Shown: in pieces, positions 1-11,400 of the stretch | Layout of the letters: the number at the start of each line of letters is the position of its first letter | How positions within the stretch are numbered: the first letter of the stretch is position 1 | NCBI GenBank assembly: GCA_022885665.1 | Contig: JAGQDJ010000024.1 | Span: forward strand, 310,001 to 374,000 | Direction: 5' to 3' | Origin: Triops longicaudatus | Lineage: Eukaryota; Arthropoda; Branchiopoda; Notostraca; Triopsidae | DNA: 64,000 nt | Program-made: the position numbers and the translations under genes | The notes under the pieces: model-generated | Told to the model about the DNA's origin: nothing | Seen by the model: the letters and a program-made list of their open reading frames with translations, nothing else | Database searches by the model: none

Positions 1-1
1 T

Positions 2-2326
2 ACGACCACCACTAGTACCGTAACGACCAGTACCAACTCGGCCAACAACGGAAGGTTTGTTACCAACCCCAGGCCTTCTTCGGCCGGAATGGTCGCTACG
101 GGCGTCCAGTCATATCCTAACCGACCGGCTAGCATTGGCAACTTGGGCAACGTGGTGTCAGTTACCCAGAATCGACCCTCCTCGGCTGGACCCCTAACGA
201 CCCCTCTTGGTCGACCCGATGGCGCTGCACGGACTATGACGCCCACACCTGCCGCAGTGGTGACGCCGAGCACGATGCCCCGGCCTGCGTTTGCTATTAA
301 TACCAACACTGCTGCTGCCATTCCCGAAACCATGATACCTGTGGCAAATAGTTCGCCGGAGGATAGCAAAATGGACAATAAAATGAACATTATTCTTCTC
401 CAACCATGCGTGCCGCCCGGTGGGTCAGCTGGGGCGCCGGGTCAAACCGTGCCGTTAAGGCCGGCGTTGCCTCCTGTTCGCATTATGACCTCGCAAGCCG
501 TGGAAGAGCAAAGCTCTTTGGAGATGCAAAATGCCACTCACGCGAGAATGCCTATGTTGAGCTCGAATTTGCAAGAAGGGAGTTTCCACTTAGTGCAGCT
601 GCGAACAACGGATGGAAATGGACAAGAGGCTTTTGCATTGATTCCTACTATGAAAAAAGAAGATAATTTTATCCCAAGTAGTACGGTCATAAACCAGTAT
701 GCTAACTCGACGCTCACATCTGCGCCACAGCAACAAACAATGGGAAAAGGAAATGTGTTTGTGAACGGCTATGCCAACCAAGCCACCACGATGCAAAAAC
801 AGCAACAGGTGAACATGACGCAGAATTCTAGTGACAACGCATACTCGGTGTCTGCATTCCAGCAACAACAAATGGGTAACCAGTACAATAACTATTCAAA
901 CAACGTGTACCAAACCAAACACGTTAACGCCCAGTATGAGCAAACAAATTCGTACGTTCGACAGCCGAATCCCATGTATCAAAATTGTCAATACCCTCAA
1001 CAACAGCAACAACAACAGCAATCGTATGTGGGAAACCAACCTCGACCTGTTAGCATGAACATGACCGTTTATGGGCATAATGCAAACCAGTGGCAGCAGC
1101 AGCAGCAACAACAGCCACTGGCACCTCAACAGCAAATGCAGCAACAAAGTCAGCAAGTCCAACAAGTTCAACAACAGCAACAAGCTTGCATGCAGCAGTT
1201 GGCTTACGCCAATGCCCAAACGCAGAATACAGTGTTCCATAACCCAATGCCCATGCAGCAGCGGATGATGACGGTGAATACCAATTACGCGACATCTCAA
1301 GTGCAAATGATACCCGTTAATCGCAACAATGTCATGAATATGGCTCCGACGGAGAACAATCTTATGGGAACTGCGTGCGGGAACTATTCTGTGCAAGTTA
1401 CTCAACAACAGCAGCAGCAGATGGGAAGGATGGCGAGTATGAATAACGTCATGGGCGGGGCGAATTTACGTGCCACCAACACAGCGGTACAGCCCAGCTT
1501 GAATGTAAACTATACCAACGGGACTGGTTTGGTGACGTGTAATCAAACCTTAATGCGGGCCACTGTAAATCGTCCCTTTTTGGCCCAAGTGGCGCAGCAA
1601 CAGACGTCTACTCCTACACAAGCCATCCACTTGCGCCCCATACAGAATAATCTGAATAATGGGATGCTGCGACCCGTAACGCTGAACAATTTACCGGATA
1701 CCACTGTTACGCCCATTAAATGGGTTCAGCAAAGCAATATGAATAACGTGAATAATGTGAACATGAACCAACAAGTGGAGTATGCGACGAACGCGGCTAA
1801 TTTTGCGATGCAACAACAGCAGCGTATGCAACAGCAAATTGTTTGCAATTATAATCAACCCGTCGGGTCGAATCAGTCGGTTCCTATGAATGCTGGAGCA
1901 GGGCAACAGCAGTTCAGCAACAACAATGTAGTAACCGTGACTTCAACCACCGTGGCCCCGGGTAGTAATAACCGAGTGGGTGGGGCGAATGCAGCGACAC
2001 CCCAGGAAAGTCCTTTAACGCCCGCTAGTGTAAGTCCAAAGGGCCAATCGAACTCTCTAGGAGATATGTCCTCGACGGTGGAGATGATGACGAGCAACGC
2101 GATTATTGTTATATCTCAGACGAACAATTCGGATTCGGACAGTTTGACGTCGACGCCGAACTCGGGTTCCGAAAGTGTTGTGAATATGAAAACAGGCGAC
2201 GGTGGAGGAGGGACCAGTAACTGTTCTTGTAATCTGAAAGGAATGATTGTTTGTACCAAGTGTGGAGCCTTTTGTCATGATGATTGTATTGGCCCTTCCA
2301 ATCTTTGTTTCACCTGCATCATTTGA
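2..2326 (+). CDS. Asx: Additional sex combs-like (Asx/ASXL) protein, C-terminal part, 5' end outside window
   Basis: In Drosophila Asx is the partner of the BAP1-type deubiquitinase Calypso that acts on histone H2A in the nucleus. The frame is already open at base 2, so the ATG at 89 is internal and the gene starts upstream of the window. Most of the roughly 775 residues seen are low-complexity sequence rich in Gln, Asn, Thr, Pro and Met, with poly-Gln runs between about 990 and 1200. The last 36 residues (about 2215-2322) hold the family's hallmark PHD finger: a C-x-C pair, then C-x2-C, then GAFCHDDCIGPS, then C-x2-C, ending three residues later. That Cys/His spacing and the CHDDCIGPS block are characteristic of Asx/ASXL C-termini. 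The HARE-HTH and DEUBAD domains of the family would lie upstream. A stop at 2324-2326 ends this single large exon. Identification is firm because of the PHD finger; the Q-rich part alone would not identify it. Confidence 0.88.
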   Translation, partial: TTTTSTVTTSTNSANNGRFVTNPRPSSAGMVATGVQSYPNRPASIGNLGNVVSVTQNRPSSAGPLTTPLGRPDGAARTMTPTPAAVVTPSTMPRPAFAINTNTAAAIPETMIPVANSSPEDSKMDNKMNIILLQPCVPPGGSAGAPGQTVPLRPALPPVRIMTSQAVEEQSSLEMQNATHARMPMLSSNLQEGSFHLVQLRTTDGNGQEAFALIPTMKKEDNFIPSSTVINQYANSTLTSAPQQQTMGKGNVFVNGYANQATTMQKQQQVNMTQNSSDNAYSVSAFQQQQMGNQYNNYSNNVYQTKHVNAQYEQTNSYVRQPNPMYQNCQYPQQQQQQQQSYVGNQPRPVSMNMTVYGHNANQWQQQQQQQPLAPQQQMQQQSQQVQQVQQQQQACMQQLAYANAQTQNTVFHNPMPMQQRMMTVNTNYATSQVQMIPVNRNNVMNMAPTENNLMGTACGNYSVQVTQQQQQQMGRMASMNNVMGGANLRATNTAVQPSLNVNYTNGTGLVTCNQTLMRATVNRPFLAQVAQQQTSTPTQAIHLRPIQNNLNNGMLRPVTLNNLPDTTVTPIKWVQQSNMNNVNNVNMNQQVEYATNAANFAMQQQQRMQQQIVCNYNQPVGSNQSVPMNAGAGQQQFSNNNVVTVTSTTVAPGSNNRVGGANAATPQESPLTPASVSPKGQSNSLGDMSSTVEMMTSNAIIVISQTNNSDSDSLTSTPNSGSESVVNMKTGDGGGGTSNCSCNLKGMIVCTKCGAFCHDDCIGPSNLCFTCII
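988..1200 (+). repeat. CAA/CAG-rich poly-Gln coding tract in Asx
   Basis: Several runs of five to eight or more glutamine codons, mostly CAA mixed with CAG, interrupted by Met, Val and Ser. The codon mixture argues against a recently expanded pure triplet run. Such tracts are common in arthropod chromatin regulators and evolve fast. Confidence 0.75.
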
Positions 2327-2887
2327 TAGGAACCACCTAGGAAGTTATCTTTCCCTTCTCTTGATCTGTCTCGTCTTTGTTTAGCTTTTAATTTCAGTAA
2401 TAACGCTCTGTTAGTTTGTATTATCGTTAATGGCTTTGCCTTCCAGCGGTGAGCGTAGCTTTATTATCACACTGGTTCGTTTTTTGTTGATAGCTAGCCG
2501 AGGTTATACAGGAATTCAGGGGTGTCCCATCTTTTTGTCATTTGGCTTATCTCTCTTTTATTGCCCTAGTCTCTTTCTCGGTTTAGCTTTGGTTTTCATT
2601 TCAAGTGTTGAAGATTCTTCCTAAACTCTTTTATGAGACCTTTTGAATCCGACAAGTATGATTGCTCTGATGATTTGCACCTTCGTTTGAGAGCATTGTG
2701 GTGTGGTTGTACAAAACTTGAGAACATGAACATAGTTTACTTTACCATATAAAACAGACTTCTTGAAACCATGTATTTGAAGGTGTCCATGTCCATCACC
2801 GTAAGTATCAATAATATAAGTCACGTTCCAAAAAATATTAAGTTATACGATTTCTTTCCAGGGTGGCATGGTCGTAGCTCTGCTTAC
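2327..2887. other. 3' flank of Asx, no clear gene
   Basis: This holds the presumed 3' UTR of Asx and spacer. There are only short open frames without family features. On the + strand a ten-codon start (ATG at 2771) is followed by a good GTAAGT donor at 2801 and a pyrimidine-rich acceptor near 2862, but the joined frame stops after ten more codons, so I do not call a gene. Confidence 0.4.
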
Positions 2888-4283
2888 CGTGTAACATTTG
2901 GGTCCACATCCCTGCATAAATGGAAAGTTGTGGCTAAAGTTCATATTTATGACAGGGTCTTACCGCGTTGGATAGCGCTGCTCTTATGCATGAGTATGCG
3001 ACTTGGCTACTGACGCAGATTGGATTCGCAGCAGGGGTTGTCACTGTAGGTTTCATTGTTGTCGGCACAGTGGTTGTTGCAGCGATAGTTGAATTCGAAC
3101 TACTCTTCGCCGTAGTACGTCGAGGACATCCCGCTGCAAAAGGTAATGAGTTAAAACTGTGACTTAACAACCGTTCCTAGGAGTACGTAGGCTTTAACCG
3201 CAGTGAAATTGAGATCGCATTTTCCACCCGAAAAAAAAGATTGCGTGCATTTTATTCGATTGTTAGAAAGCATGGAGGTATGTAGCGATAAAATGACTAA
3301 AGTCACTATGAATAATAACGAATTGAAAGGCGAACTTCGTGAACTAAGGTGAAAGTCTGGCGCGTCTTATTGAGAGCTTGTGAATTAAACAGGTTAAAAG
3401 TTATAGAGCGTGCTATTAAAGTGCCAATGCTCCTTACTTATCGTTCCGTTCGAAGCAAGGCAACCCCGCAAGTTTGTTAGAGCCGATGCTTTTTTGGCTT
3501 CATCTAGGCTCGACATGGTTATTACAGGTTCCAGAGCCACAGGTATGATGTTGCCCGAGGGATTAATCTAAAAATGGGAGCTTAATCGGATTGCTGACGA
3601 CATCTGCTCGACTTACGGCCTTAAGCTCGTTCATAATGCAACTGGCATAACACTGAAAAGGAAAAAGGGGAGAAAAGATCGATTTTCAGTTAACCAAGTC
3701 CTACAGCTAAGAACTTCTGGTTACAAAAGAGCTGCTGTACTTACAAAAGTCTCCGTGCCGGTTTGCTGTGCAGGCATTTCCTAATAAAATAAATCACTCC
3801 TCTTACACTCCCCCTTTGAAAGTCATCTTACCTTGCTTTGGTTTAGGCGTTTCCTGGCGGACTCCAAGCCTTAATAATCAGATATAGCGAGGCTCAGAAA
3901 TGATTCGATATATGAATGGGGTTATGAAACGAAAGTAAGAGAACTTACGATTTTCTACGGAGAGCCGAGCGCATTTAATCGATGCAGAGACGACTGAACT
4001 GTCCACACAACGGTGCTAGGAACAACCGTGATTAAAATTTAAACATTTCTTTCGAACTGGTCGATGTGTTTCTTTTACCACTGCAGCGAATCCTTGAGGT
4101 TGCATGGTTCCGTTGACAGTGGTGTTTGCAGTAGCAACGGTGATTGGAACTTTAGCCGTAGTCACTGTTTGGCAGTAGGCCTGGCAATTCCGTTTATAAT
4201 GATGGGAGTATGTTTTAAACATGGTCTAGTATACTTACCGGTGCTGTCAACACAGCCAGCAGGATAGCGAGTGGATGAAACAT
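2888..4283 (-). CDS. Predicted secreted Thr-rich protein, incompletely resolved exons
   Basis: I do not recognise this protein. The first exon (4239-4283) starts with ATG and encodes MFHPLAILLAVLTAP, a typical signal peptide, followed by a GTAAGT donor. The second exon (4079-4180, 34 codons, in phase) adds AYCQTVTTA and more Thr/Val/Ala-rich sequence with an NTT glycosylation sequon, then a GTAAAAG donor. A third likely exon (2964-3133) encodes a Thr/Ser/Pro-rich mucin-like stretch with four cysteines between good splice sites. A 24-base microexon (2888-2911: GCGPKCYT) may follow in phase. At least one small exon between 3134 and 4078 is needed to bridge phase; a 22-base candidate lies near 3836-3857. 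I could not find the 3' end or stop. The signal-peptide exon pair is the best evidence; the overall model is tentative. Confidence 0.42.
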
Positions 4284-5305
4284 GTTTTATGTTCGGCAAA
4301 CTGAGCTATACTGTGCTTTGGAACTGCAGGAATGCAAGCTTTTATACACAATCGTAAAAAGGTTTTGCATTCATCAGACTATTGTTGCGTGTGTTTTTCT
4401 CCGGAAACTCGTTAACGAGTGGGTGGGGTATTGGTAGCTTCGTTCACTTAGTTACGGCAGGGGGGTAATACATTTTCCCTTTGGTTGTAAGTGCGGCCAA
4501 TTGTTAAGTTTGTACTGAAACTCACAAACTGAAAGCTCCACCTTGTACAGAAAATAATTGTTCGCATTTTCTCGAACAAAAGCAAGGTTTGGTTTCTTTT
4601 GAAAAGAATGGTTTCATATATAAGCCAATATTGAGCCAGGTTTGTCATCGATTATGGAATTTATTTGACTAGACTTCTTTTGGCCATCAGACTAGTTTCC
4701 CTTGTAAGTTAGCCACAAATCGCCTTTAGGTTTGCTTTTTACACGTCGTGAAGCTCTTAAACTAAATTTGTCTCTAATTCCCATGGGGAATACCGTATTG
4801 GCGGGAAGTGATTAAATCAACATTATGGGAGTACCGGGTGTTGTTAGCACGTACTAGTTAATGCGACAAAACAGAAGGAAGACTTTTTTCATGAATCATG
4901 CAGAATGTAAAGAAAAACTTAGTAGTGTTTGAGAAAGAAGAAACGTGGAGGCGTTAGGGTTAAGACAACAAGAGGTACGGAGGTCATTTCAATCTTTCTT
5001 CTCCTTTCGTCAATACCCTACACATGGAGCCTCGAAAAACGTGTCAACTCGCCCTTAAATCCATTGTCAATGTCCCTGCTAGGAAATCAGTCAAGGTCCC
5101 TTTTTGGTTCGAGTCCAATTTCTTCTGGCCACTGGCCCAGAAAGCGACTCGCATGTGCTTCATTTCTTTTCAATGTCCAAGTTACAGTTCCATTCTTTTT
5201 TCATTCGTTCCCTATTCAGACATTTTTTCTTCACCTTGGCAACAAAAGTAGGAGATCATATACAATGGAATGAGACTTTGATCGTCTGTATGGTTCATTA
5301 AAGGA
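4284..5305. other. Spacer between two minus-strand genes, nothing recognised
   Basis: It should hold the promoter of the signal-peptide gene on one side and the 3' flank of the MARVEL-like gene on the other. Open frames of up to 114 codons near 4929-5301 overlap in different frames, lack domain features and have no supporting splice pattern, so they look like chance. Confidence 0.45.
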
Positions 5306-6957
5306 TTAGGCAGCATACAAGCCTTGTTGCTGAAGTCTAGCCTGGTAGGTAGAAATCATATTTGGGCCTCGGCCATCATCCCAAGAAACGGAATTCCGCA
5401 CCAAGGGTCGTAGAGGTAGAGATTCACGCTTTCCATAAAGTGCTCGATTACGATCCGTGTTGAGACTCGTGTTCGACGAAGGCATCGGCATTGGATTTGG
5501 CAAGATGGGGAAGGGCAGCGGTGCATTGCGTAAGAAAGGGCCTAATTCATGTTCGTCCACGCTCTCTTCATCTTCCGGCGGCTCGGGCCAAGGTTGGAGT
5601 CTGCAAGTGCACAGAGAGATGAAGAGAGCGAGAAACCCGCTCGTAAAGCAGAAGGCCTGCGGAAGACAAGAGATGCTTTACTTACGAATACGCAACGGGG
5701 GAAGTTGTGAAGGAGGAAAGAGGGGAGAAGAGGGGAGTACAAGCGGATATGATTAGGACGCCTGACGACGGGAGCCTGAGAGTTAAAATGGAGTTTAACG
5801 TGCTTACCAGAGCGGAAAACATGAAATCAAAGGTCCTTTGCGATAACTTGTTCTCCACTGTATATTCCTGCAATGCATCAACAAGCATCGATGCACCTGT
5901 AACAAGCCCCACCGCCACGCCGAGATACAGTAACGAATGCTGCGGAAGGAGGGAATCGATTGATGTGAGTTATTAGTTATCATTTTATTTATGTGCTTGA
6001 TTACGGCAGATGTGGACTTACAATAGTGTTCCATGAGATCGGTAGAAGGGGGTATAACTGCGTGACTTCGGCGAAAAGAAGCGCGATGGTAACGAGAATA
6101 GTAAAGATGGTCATGAAGAGAACGAATCGAATACGGTCAGCAAAAGGCAGCGAGGCCCAAGGATTAGGTGACCAAGGTGTGGCTAAAACGCACGCGAAAG
6201 AAACTGCGGCAAAAATCTGCGAAGGGAAATAAAACCCTCAACATTGGCCAGCGAGGGTTGACACAAAAGAAACGGCAAGGTCGAAAAGTAGGGTACAGCG
6301 CCATTACACATAGCATTATGCATGGTACATAACGTTTTACAGGAACAAACGCAGATAGAAAAGCGGAACTCAAAAAAGATAGACACTTCTCATCTAGTTT
6401 ATTGAAACATAACGTACGGTACATGCGTAACCGTGAATAAAAACATGCATTGACGACTAGCCAGAGAATGACAATAATATACATAAAAAACGACAACTAT
6501 ACATTTAAGAAGAAGAGGAACAAAAACGAAAGTGTACACTTAGTAGGATCCTTAAGATTCCCATTCGGGAAAGTAAAGGTTCTTTGGTACAAAACACAGC
6601 CACTCCATCAAACACAGGATCAGGACACGCTTCTGTTATCATTTCAGCTCTGTAAACTGCATGGGAATCCCAAGACAACACGGACATCACCGAAGGAACA
6701 CCAGCTGTCCCTGAATCATGATTTCCATTAACTAACTGTCTACTGCCATCAATTTCGAAATCTTGAATATCTTCCGTATGGAGATTAAGGGGTTCCAGAT
6801 TCTTAATTTCATCCAGAAGCTCCTCCATCTCATCCTTGGAACATAAGTCTGACACAGAATGCAAATACCGCTTGCTCCGTTCTGCGGCATCACTTTTCGC
6901 AGTCATGTTGCGATTAGTGTGGGCGTAATTCACGTGGTTTTCCTTCGGACCCGACAT
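5306..6957 (-). CDS. MARVEL-like tetraspan membrane protein, four exons, 365 residues
   Basis: The exons are 6538-6957 (140 codons), 6022-6216 (65), 5808-5939 (44) and 5306-5656 (116 plus stop). All junctions are phase 0 with GT-AG sites, and the first donor (GTACAC) joins MGILRILLS directly to IFAAVSFACVLATPW, completing transmembrane helix 1. Helix 2 is around FVLFMTIFTILVTIALLF, helix 3 LLYLGVAVGLVTGASML, helix 4 AFCFTSGFLALFISL, followed by a Cys-containing cytosolic tail that ends RLQQQGLYAA. Four helices with short loops and cytosolic ends fit the MARVEL/tetraspan class (membrane apposition, vesicle trafficking, junctions); the exact family is not recognised. The roughly 130-residue acidic N-terminal region before helix 1 is unusual, and translation could instead start at the Met of MGILRILLS. 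The gene is divergent from BBS9. Confidence 0.62.
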
Positions 6958-8491
6958 GATTTGTCAATCAATAGAAAGGTTTGTCTAAAACTTTTCGCTT
7001 TCACACAGAGAATAGCACCCCAAAAAAGGAGGAGTTATAGTAGGAACCTGTCTTCAAATCAAGCACTGCACCGTAAGCAATTTTACAGCACCGTATTTTT
7101 GACGACAGCACACCACAATTTCCGATACATGATCCACCTAATAATGATCGTAGTATACTAGACATGGCACAGTAAAATCCACAGCAACCATTGTTTTGGC
7201 TGAGCTTCAGCGTCTCCAGCGTCCCGAGCGTCTCCGGCGTCTATCATCAACGTTAAATCACAGCATCGCTCGCTAGACGGCCGTCGCCTGCAACTCTTAC
7301 TATTTCCCGAGCTTTTGGCACCGCCCTCCATCTTTTCCTACCTCTAAAAAGGACTTGCGTTGTCGTTGGTAACCGTCTATGCCTTACGGGTCCTTTAACT
7401 CGAGAAGTTCCTTTAACTTCGTACTAAACGGAAACATATTTCCGCCCTTCGCTTTAGGTGCGCAAACCATTAAGCCACCGTAAAGCACGAACACGGACAA
7501 CATCGACAAGGAAGTGTATGCTCTGTTCAGTAACGATCGGTGCAAATGGATGCTTACGGCCACCAAAGGGCTCGATTTGGAAGACAAATCCTCTATTGTT
7601 TCGCTGCAGTTGTGCGTAACTCGTTCCGATAAGAACATTAGCCATGAAATTCTGAAACAAAGTTAAATTATTGTTCATTTTCTGCACAACTACTACAAAA
7701 ATAGCGAAACGCTAAATATGCAGAAAAATTAGATTTTCTCCCGTCGCTCATTGTGCCGTATTCACTCATGGCTGTAACATCACGTCATATTGTATTATTT
7801 TTTTTCAGTTTTGTTTTCCTATTACTATCAATTTTATCGCTTGCATGTAATTCATAGTTCGCGTGGTCTTTGCTTTTTTAACGAATTACAGCCTTTTGAC
7901 GCAACAGACCAGTAGACCACATTGTGGGGCAGCGTATCGTTGAAGTAAGATGTTAAGAAACTAATAAAATTTGGTAACGTATTGACGCAAGTTTTGCAAA
8001 AAGTTTGACAATTTCTTGAATGTGAGGTCAAATGAATAACGCTTACTTTTCGGCAATGTTCGTAGCATTGATTCTAGCATGATTTTAGTAGTTTACAAAA
8101 TTCGTTTTGCTTAGGAAGAGCATATAGTAAAGTTCTATAGACATAGAATAAAAAACGAGATTCGCTTCTAGTATTAGTGTTTCTGTGTCCTAAGAAATCG
8201 TCCTTGAAGTTTATTGAGAAAGGCTTTCAAGCCTGGAAGTATTTTGGCTACTATTTGGTAGATGTTGAAGCCAATTTTTTTAACATGGCAGATTTAAACG
8301 AACACGATGTTATGGTTACGATTGTATCTTATTGGAAGGAGGCGTAAAGAGAACATAAAATAATCGAATAGACTTCTGGAAAGATATCCTTTTCCTTTTG
8401 TATATTCATTTTTGGCGCCTTTTAGGGAATAGCTTACATCGCTGACCGCAGTGTTTGTATAGCACTTTGTCCAACTGTCTAGACGAAAACA
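6958..8491. promoter_or_regulatory. Divergent spacer between MARVEL-like gene and BBS9
   Basis: The two genes start head to head about 1.5 kb apart, so both promoters should lie here. I see no clear TATA box placed for either. The stretch includes a GC-richer part at 7190-7400 with a short nine-base tandem repeat, and AT-rich sequence from 7660 to 8400. The small minus-strand frames at 7384-7645 are discussed under rejected items. Confidence 0.4.
7209..7243 (+). repeat. Short tandem repeat, about four 9-base units
   Basis: Nearly four copies of a nine-base unit (AGCGTCTCC, AGCGTCCCG, AGCGTCTCC, then a diverged GGCGTCTA) sit in the divergent promoter spacer. It could bind a factor or be replication slippage; nothing in the sequence decides this. 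Confidence 0.6.
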
Positions 8492-11400
8492 ATGTCCCTC
8501 TTTACAACTCAGGATGTTGCAGAACCTATTTCAGTCGTCGGAGCTCAGAATAGTGCTGAATTGTGCAACTGTTCACTATTAGTTGCGTCCCTTACAGATA
8601 GCCTTAACCCCGAAATTATTGTTGGAACGTCAGAAGGTATTTTGGGTGTGCATTCCTATTTGCCTTCCGACGATAGCAATGAGTCTGGCACGTTCAGCCA
8701 GCAACTTAAATTCGAAGCCTTGCTGGAAACGAGGCTTTCGTTACCTGTTGTGGACATAAAAGTTGGACGAGTGGCCATGTAAACTATTATTTTTTAGCAT
8801 AAATTCATGTAAATAGATTTTATTGACCTTTTTTTTCTTGCCATAGGGGGAAACATGCACAATTTCTTGTCGTACTTCATCCAAGGAAATTAACAGTGTT
8901 TGACTTGGTCGTAAATGAAGCCTTATGTGAAGGTGGACGCGAGGCAAAGCTGGTTCCCATTTACGAACATATTTTACCAAGACAATCGTGTCAACTTATC
9001 ATCGGACCGTTTGGTCAGCTAGTCGACAAAGATATTCTCTGCGTCCAAAGCTTGGATGGAATCCTCACATTTTTTGAGCAAGAAAGACCCGGTTTCAGCG
9101 TTATGCTCCCCAATTTTTTCCTTCCAGGGCAACTCTGTTATTGCGACCGCACTGATAGCTTTATTACGCTCAACTATTCATTGGCTATTGAATGTTATAG
9201 GTAGATTCCTGTTTTTTATTATCAAAATGCCTTGTATAATTTTTATTTTGTAAGGTATCAGACCTTAGGAGCAGCGGCAGATATGGAAGAGCGCGCACAA
9301 ATTTCCAGAAAGAAGCTGAATCCCGATTGGACTTATGCAATCGGGGAGAATATCGTAGACCTTCAGTGTGTCAGATTTAAGGAATCTTGCTCGCTGTTTG
9401 TCGTGCTAGGAACCAAATACCTCTACTGCCTTCGGGATATTGGAACGCTCAAGTTTATGAAGAAGCTAGATTACGACAGTGCGAGCTGTTGCGCGTATCC
9501 CTCGAACAATGGCTCAGATTCCGTGATCATCCTAGTCTGCACACACACTTCTACTTTACTTGTATATGAAGATGCTACATTACGTTGGAATTGCCAACTG
9601 CCCTACATTCCCTTGTCAATATGCCGCCTTAATCTTCGAGTAAGAATCAAGATGTGACGTATCTTCTATGTTTATCTTATTTTAATGCTCTTATCAAGGT
9701 CATGGCTGGTTTGCTGGTTTTGCTTTCCAACACGGGAGAAGTTCGAGTATCCTACCTTGGTACTCAACTCATGCAATACGTGGCTCCTGTGCCGAGACGC
9801 AACTTTGATTATGAGGCAGCTGAAAAAGAGTTGGCCAAATTGAACAAACTGATTCGTCAGTCTAAGGTTACAACACCAGGAGGTAGCCAAGATATTTTAT
9901 TACTCTTATACAATAGTCAGTTGATTTGGTTTTTTTCTTTTACTTTATGCCTTTAAGGAGTGAAAAGTAACAAGGAGGCTGCGATCTTGGAAGCAAGTCT
10001 GATATTTGACCATCACGTTGAAACTCAAGAAGTACACGGAAACCATTACAGTCAATATTTGATACGAGCAATGCTAACCCTTACAACCAAGTCTGTTGCG
10101 CATGATGTGTACGTTAATTTGCATTGTGTTTCGCCCATACAAGTTTCGAAGTCATCGTACCATTTCCCAATTATTGGTAAATTAAGACATAATTAAGCTT
10201 TCTAGAGCACTTAAATTTTGCGATCAATTTTCAGATAAAATTGTTGATGTTTCCGTACATTTCTTCGTCGGGAATCTGCACTGGATAGTTAGCGATTTAG
10301 CCGTTCAGCTTACGTGTGTTTATATTGATAGCAAGAGTAAACCTGGCACCGTGCAAATCCAAGCTCAAATCCCACCCACTCTGGTCTTATCCGTAGCTCA
10401 GCCTGAACGAGACGCAGATTTTAAGGTCACTCTAACAACTAGCAAACCTACCGTTCCGCTGGGTCTGCTTTTCCCGGGTAAAGTTATATAAGCTAATCGT
10501 AAGCATCAGGTTAATTTTTCGTTGTACACAGAGTTCGAAACAGATAGTAACAATGCGAACGCGCTTGCTTTGGCGTTTGAAAACGGGGCGATCGTAACAG
10601 TCCTGGCCTCGAAATCTTCCGAACGTTATCGGGTCCAGTCAAATCATTTTCCTGCGTTAACACTAGTCACCGGGTTGTTAGTCAGTGCCCTGCGGAACAT
10701 GTTTGATAACGACCAAAATTTTGAGGTGCATTACGACATGCCTTTACCGTTGGATGAAGTATTTCGCTATTTGGAAAACTATAGTAGCTCCAAATTAAGT
10801 CTCGCAGAGACCAAAGTATGTACTCTTTCACATTTATTTTTATTGTTTTTTTTATTTATTGTTATTATTTTAATAGACGGATTTAGCCAACCAAAGCTTG
10901 TTGTACCGAGCGATGCAGCGTCGCTTACTTACGAAATACCAAGAACGTAACCCGTCCACTTTCGATGGCCTTGATAAAGTTTTTAGCCTTGTGCAAGAAA
11001 AAATGCTGAAGCAAATTTTGCATGCTGAAGAAGCTCAAGAAGTACAGTATTAATAACATGGTTCTCAATCAACGTGAGCGCACAACTTGGATTCGTTTGA
11101 AAGCCTCGTCCAAGGAAGACCTAATAATATTCATAAATAATACACTATTAAATAAAAATAATAGAAATATTATTAATTAATATAGTTCATTATTACAAGT
11201 GTAATGCGAATATTGTCTTAAGAATGAGCGGGTAAAAACGTCCACGGTTGAGAACCATTCATTCAGTAACAGTGAGAATTCTAGTCCCAGATTTCCTCTT
11301 CGTAGACTTTACGTGCCTCGTCCAATGATCTCGCGTGTTGTTTACGTCTACTGGTCCTTTTGGTGTCCTTAACCTCCAGTGTTAATCCCGAAGATGCGAA

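Noticed and set aside
2771..2900. Plus-strand mini-gene: ten codons, GTAAGT donor, strong acceptor, then ten codons to a stop
   Set aside because: A 20-residue product without features; splice-like motifs this short arise by chance. Kept only as a note in the 3' flank of Asx.
7384..7687. Overlapping minus-strand frames with starts MFLSERV and MANVLIG, the latter with a GTAAGC donor near 7557
   Set aside because: I tested 7558-7645 as a first exon of the MARVEL-like gene; it can be joined only through a second acceptor that shortens helix 1, while the 6538-6957 exon completes that helix. No independent product is recognisable.
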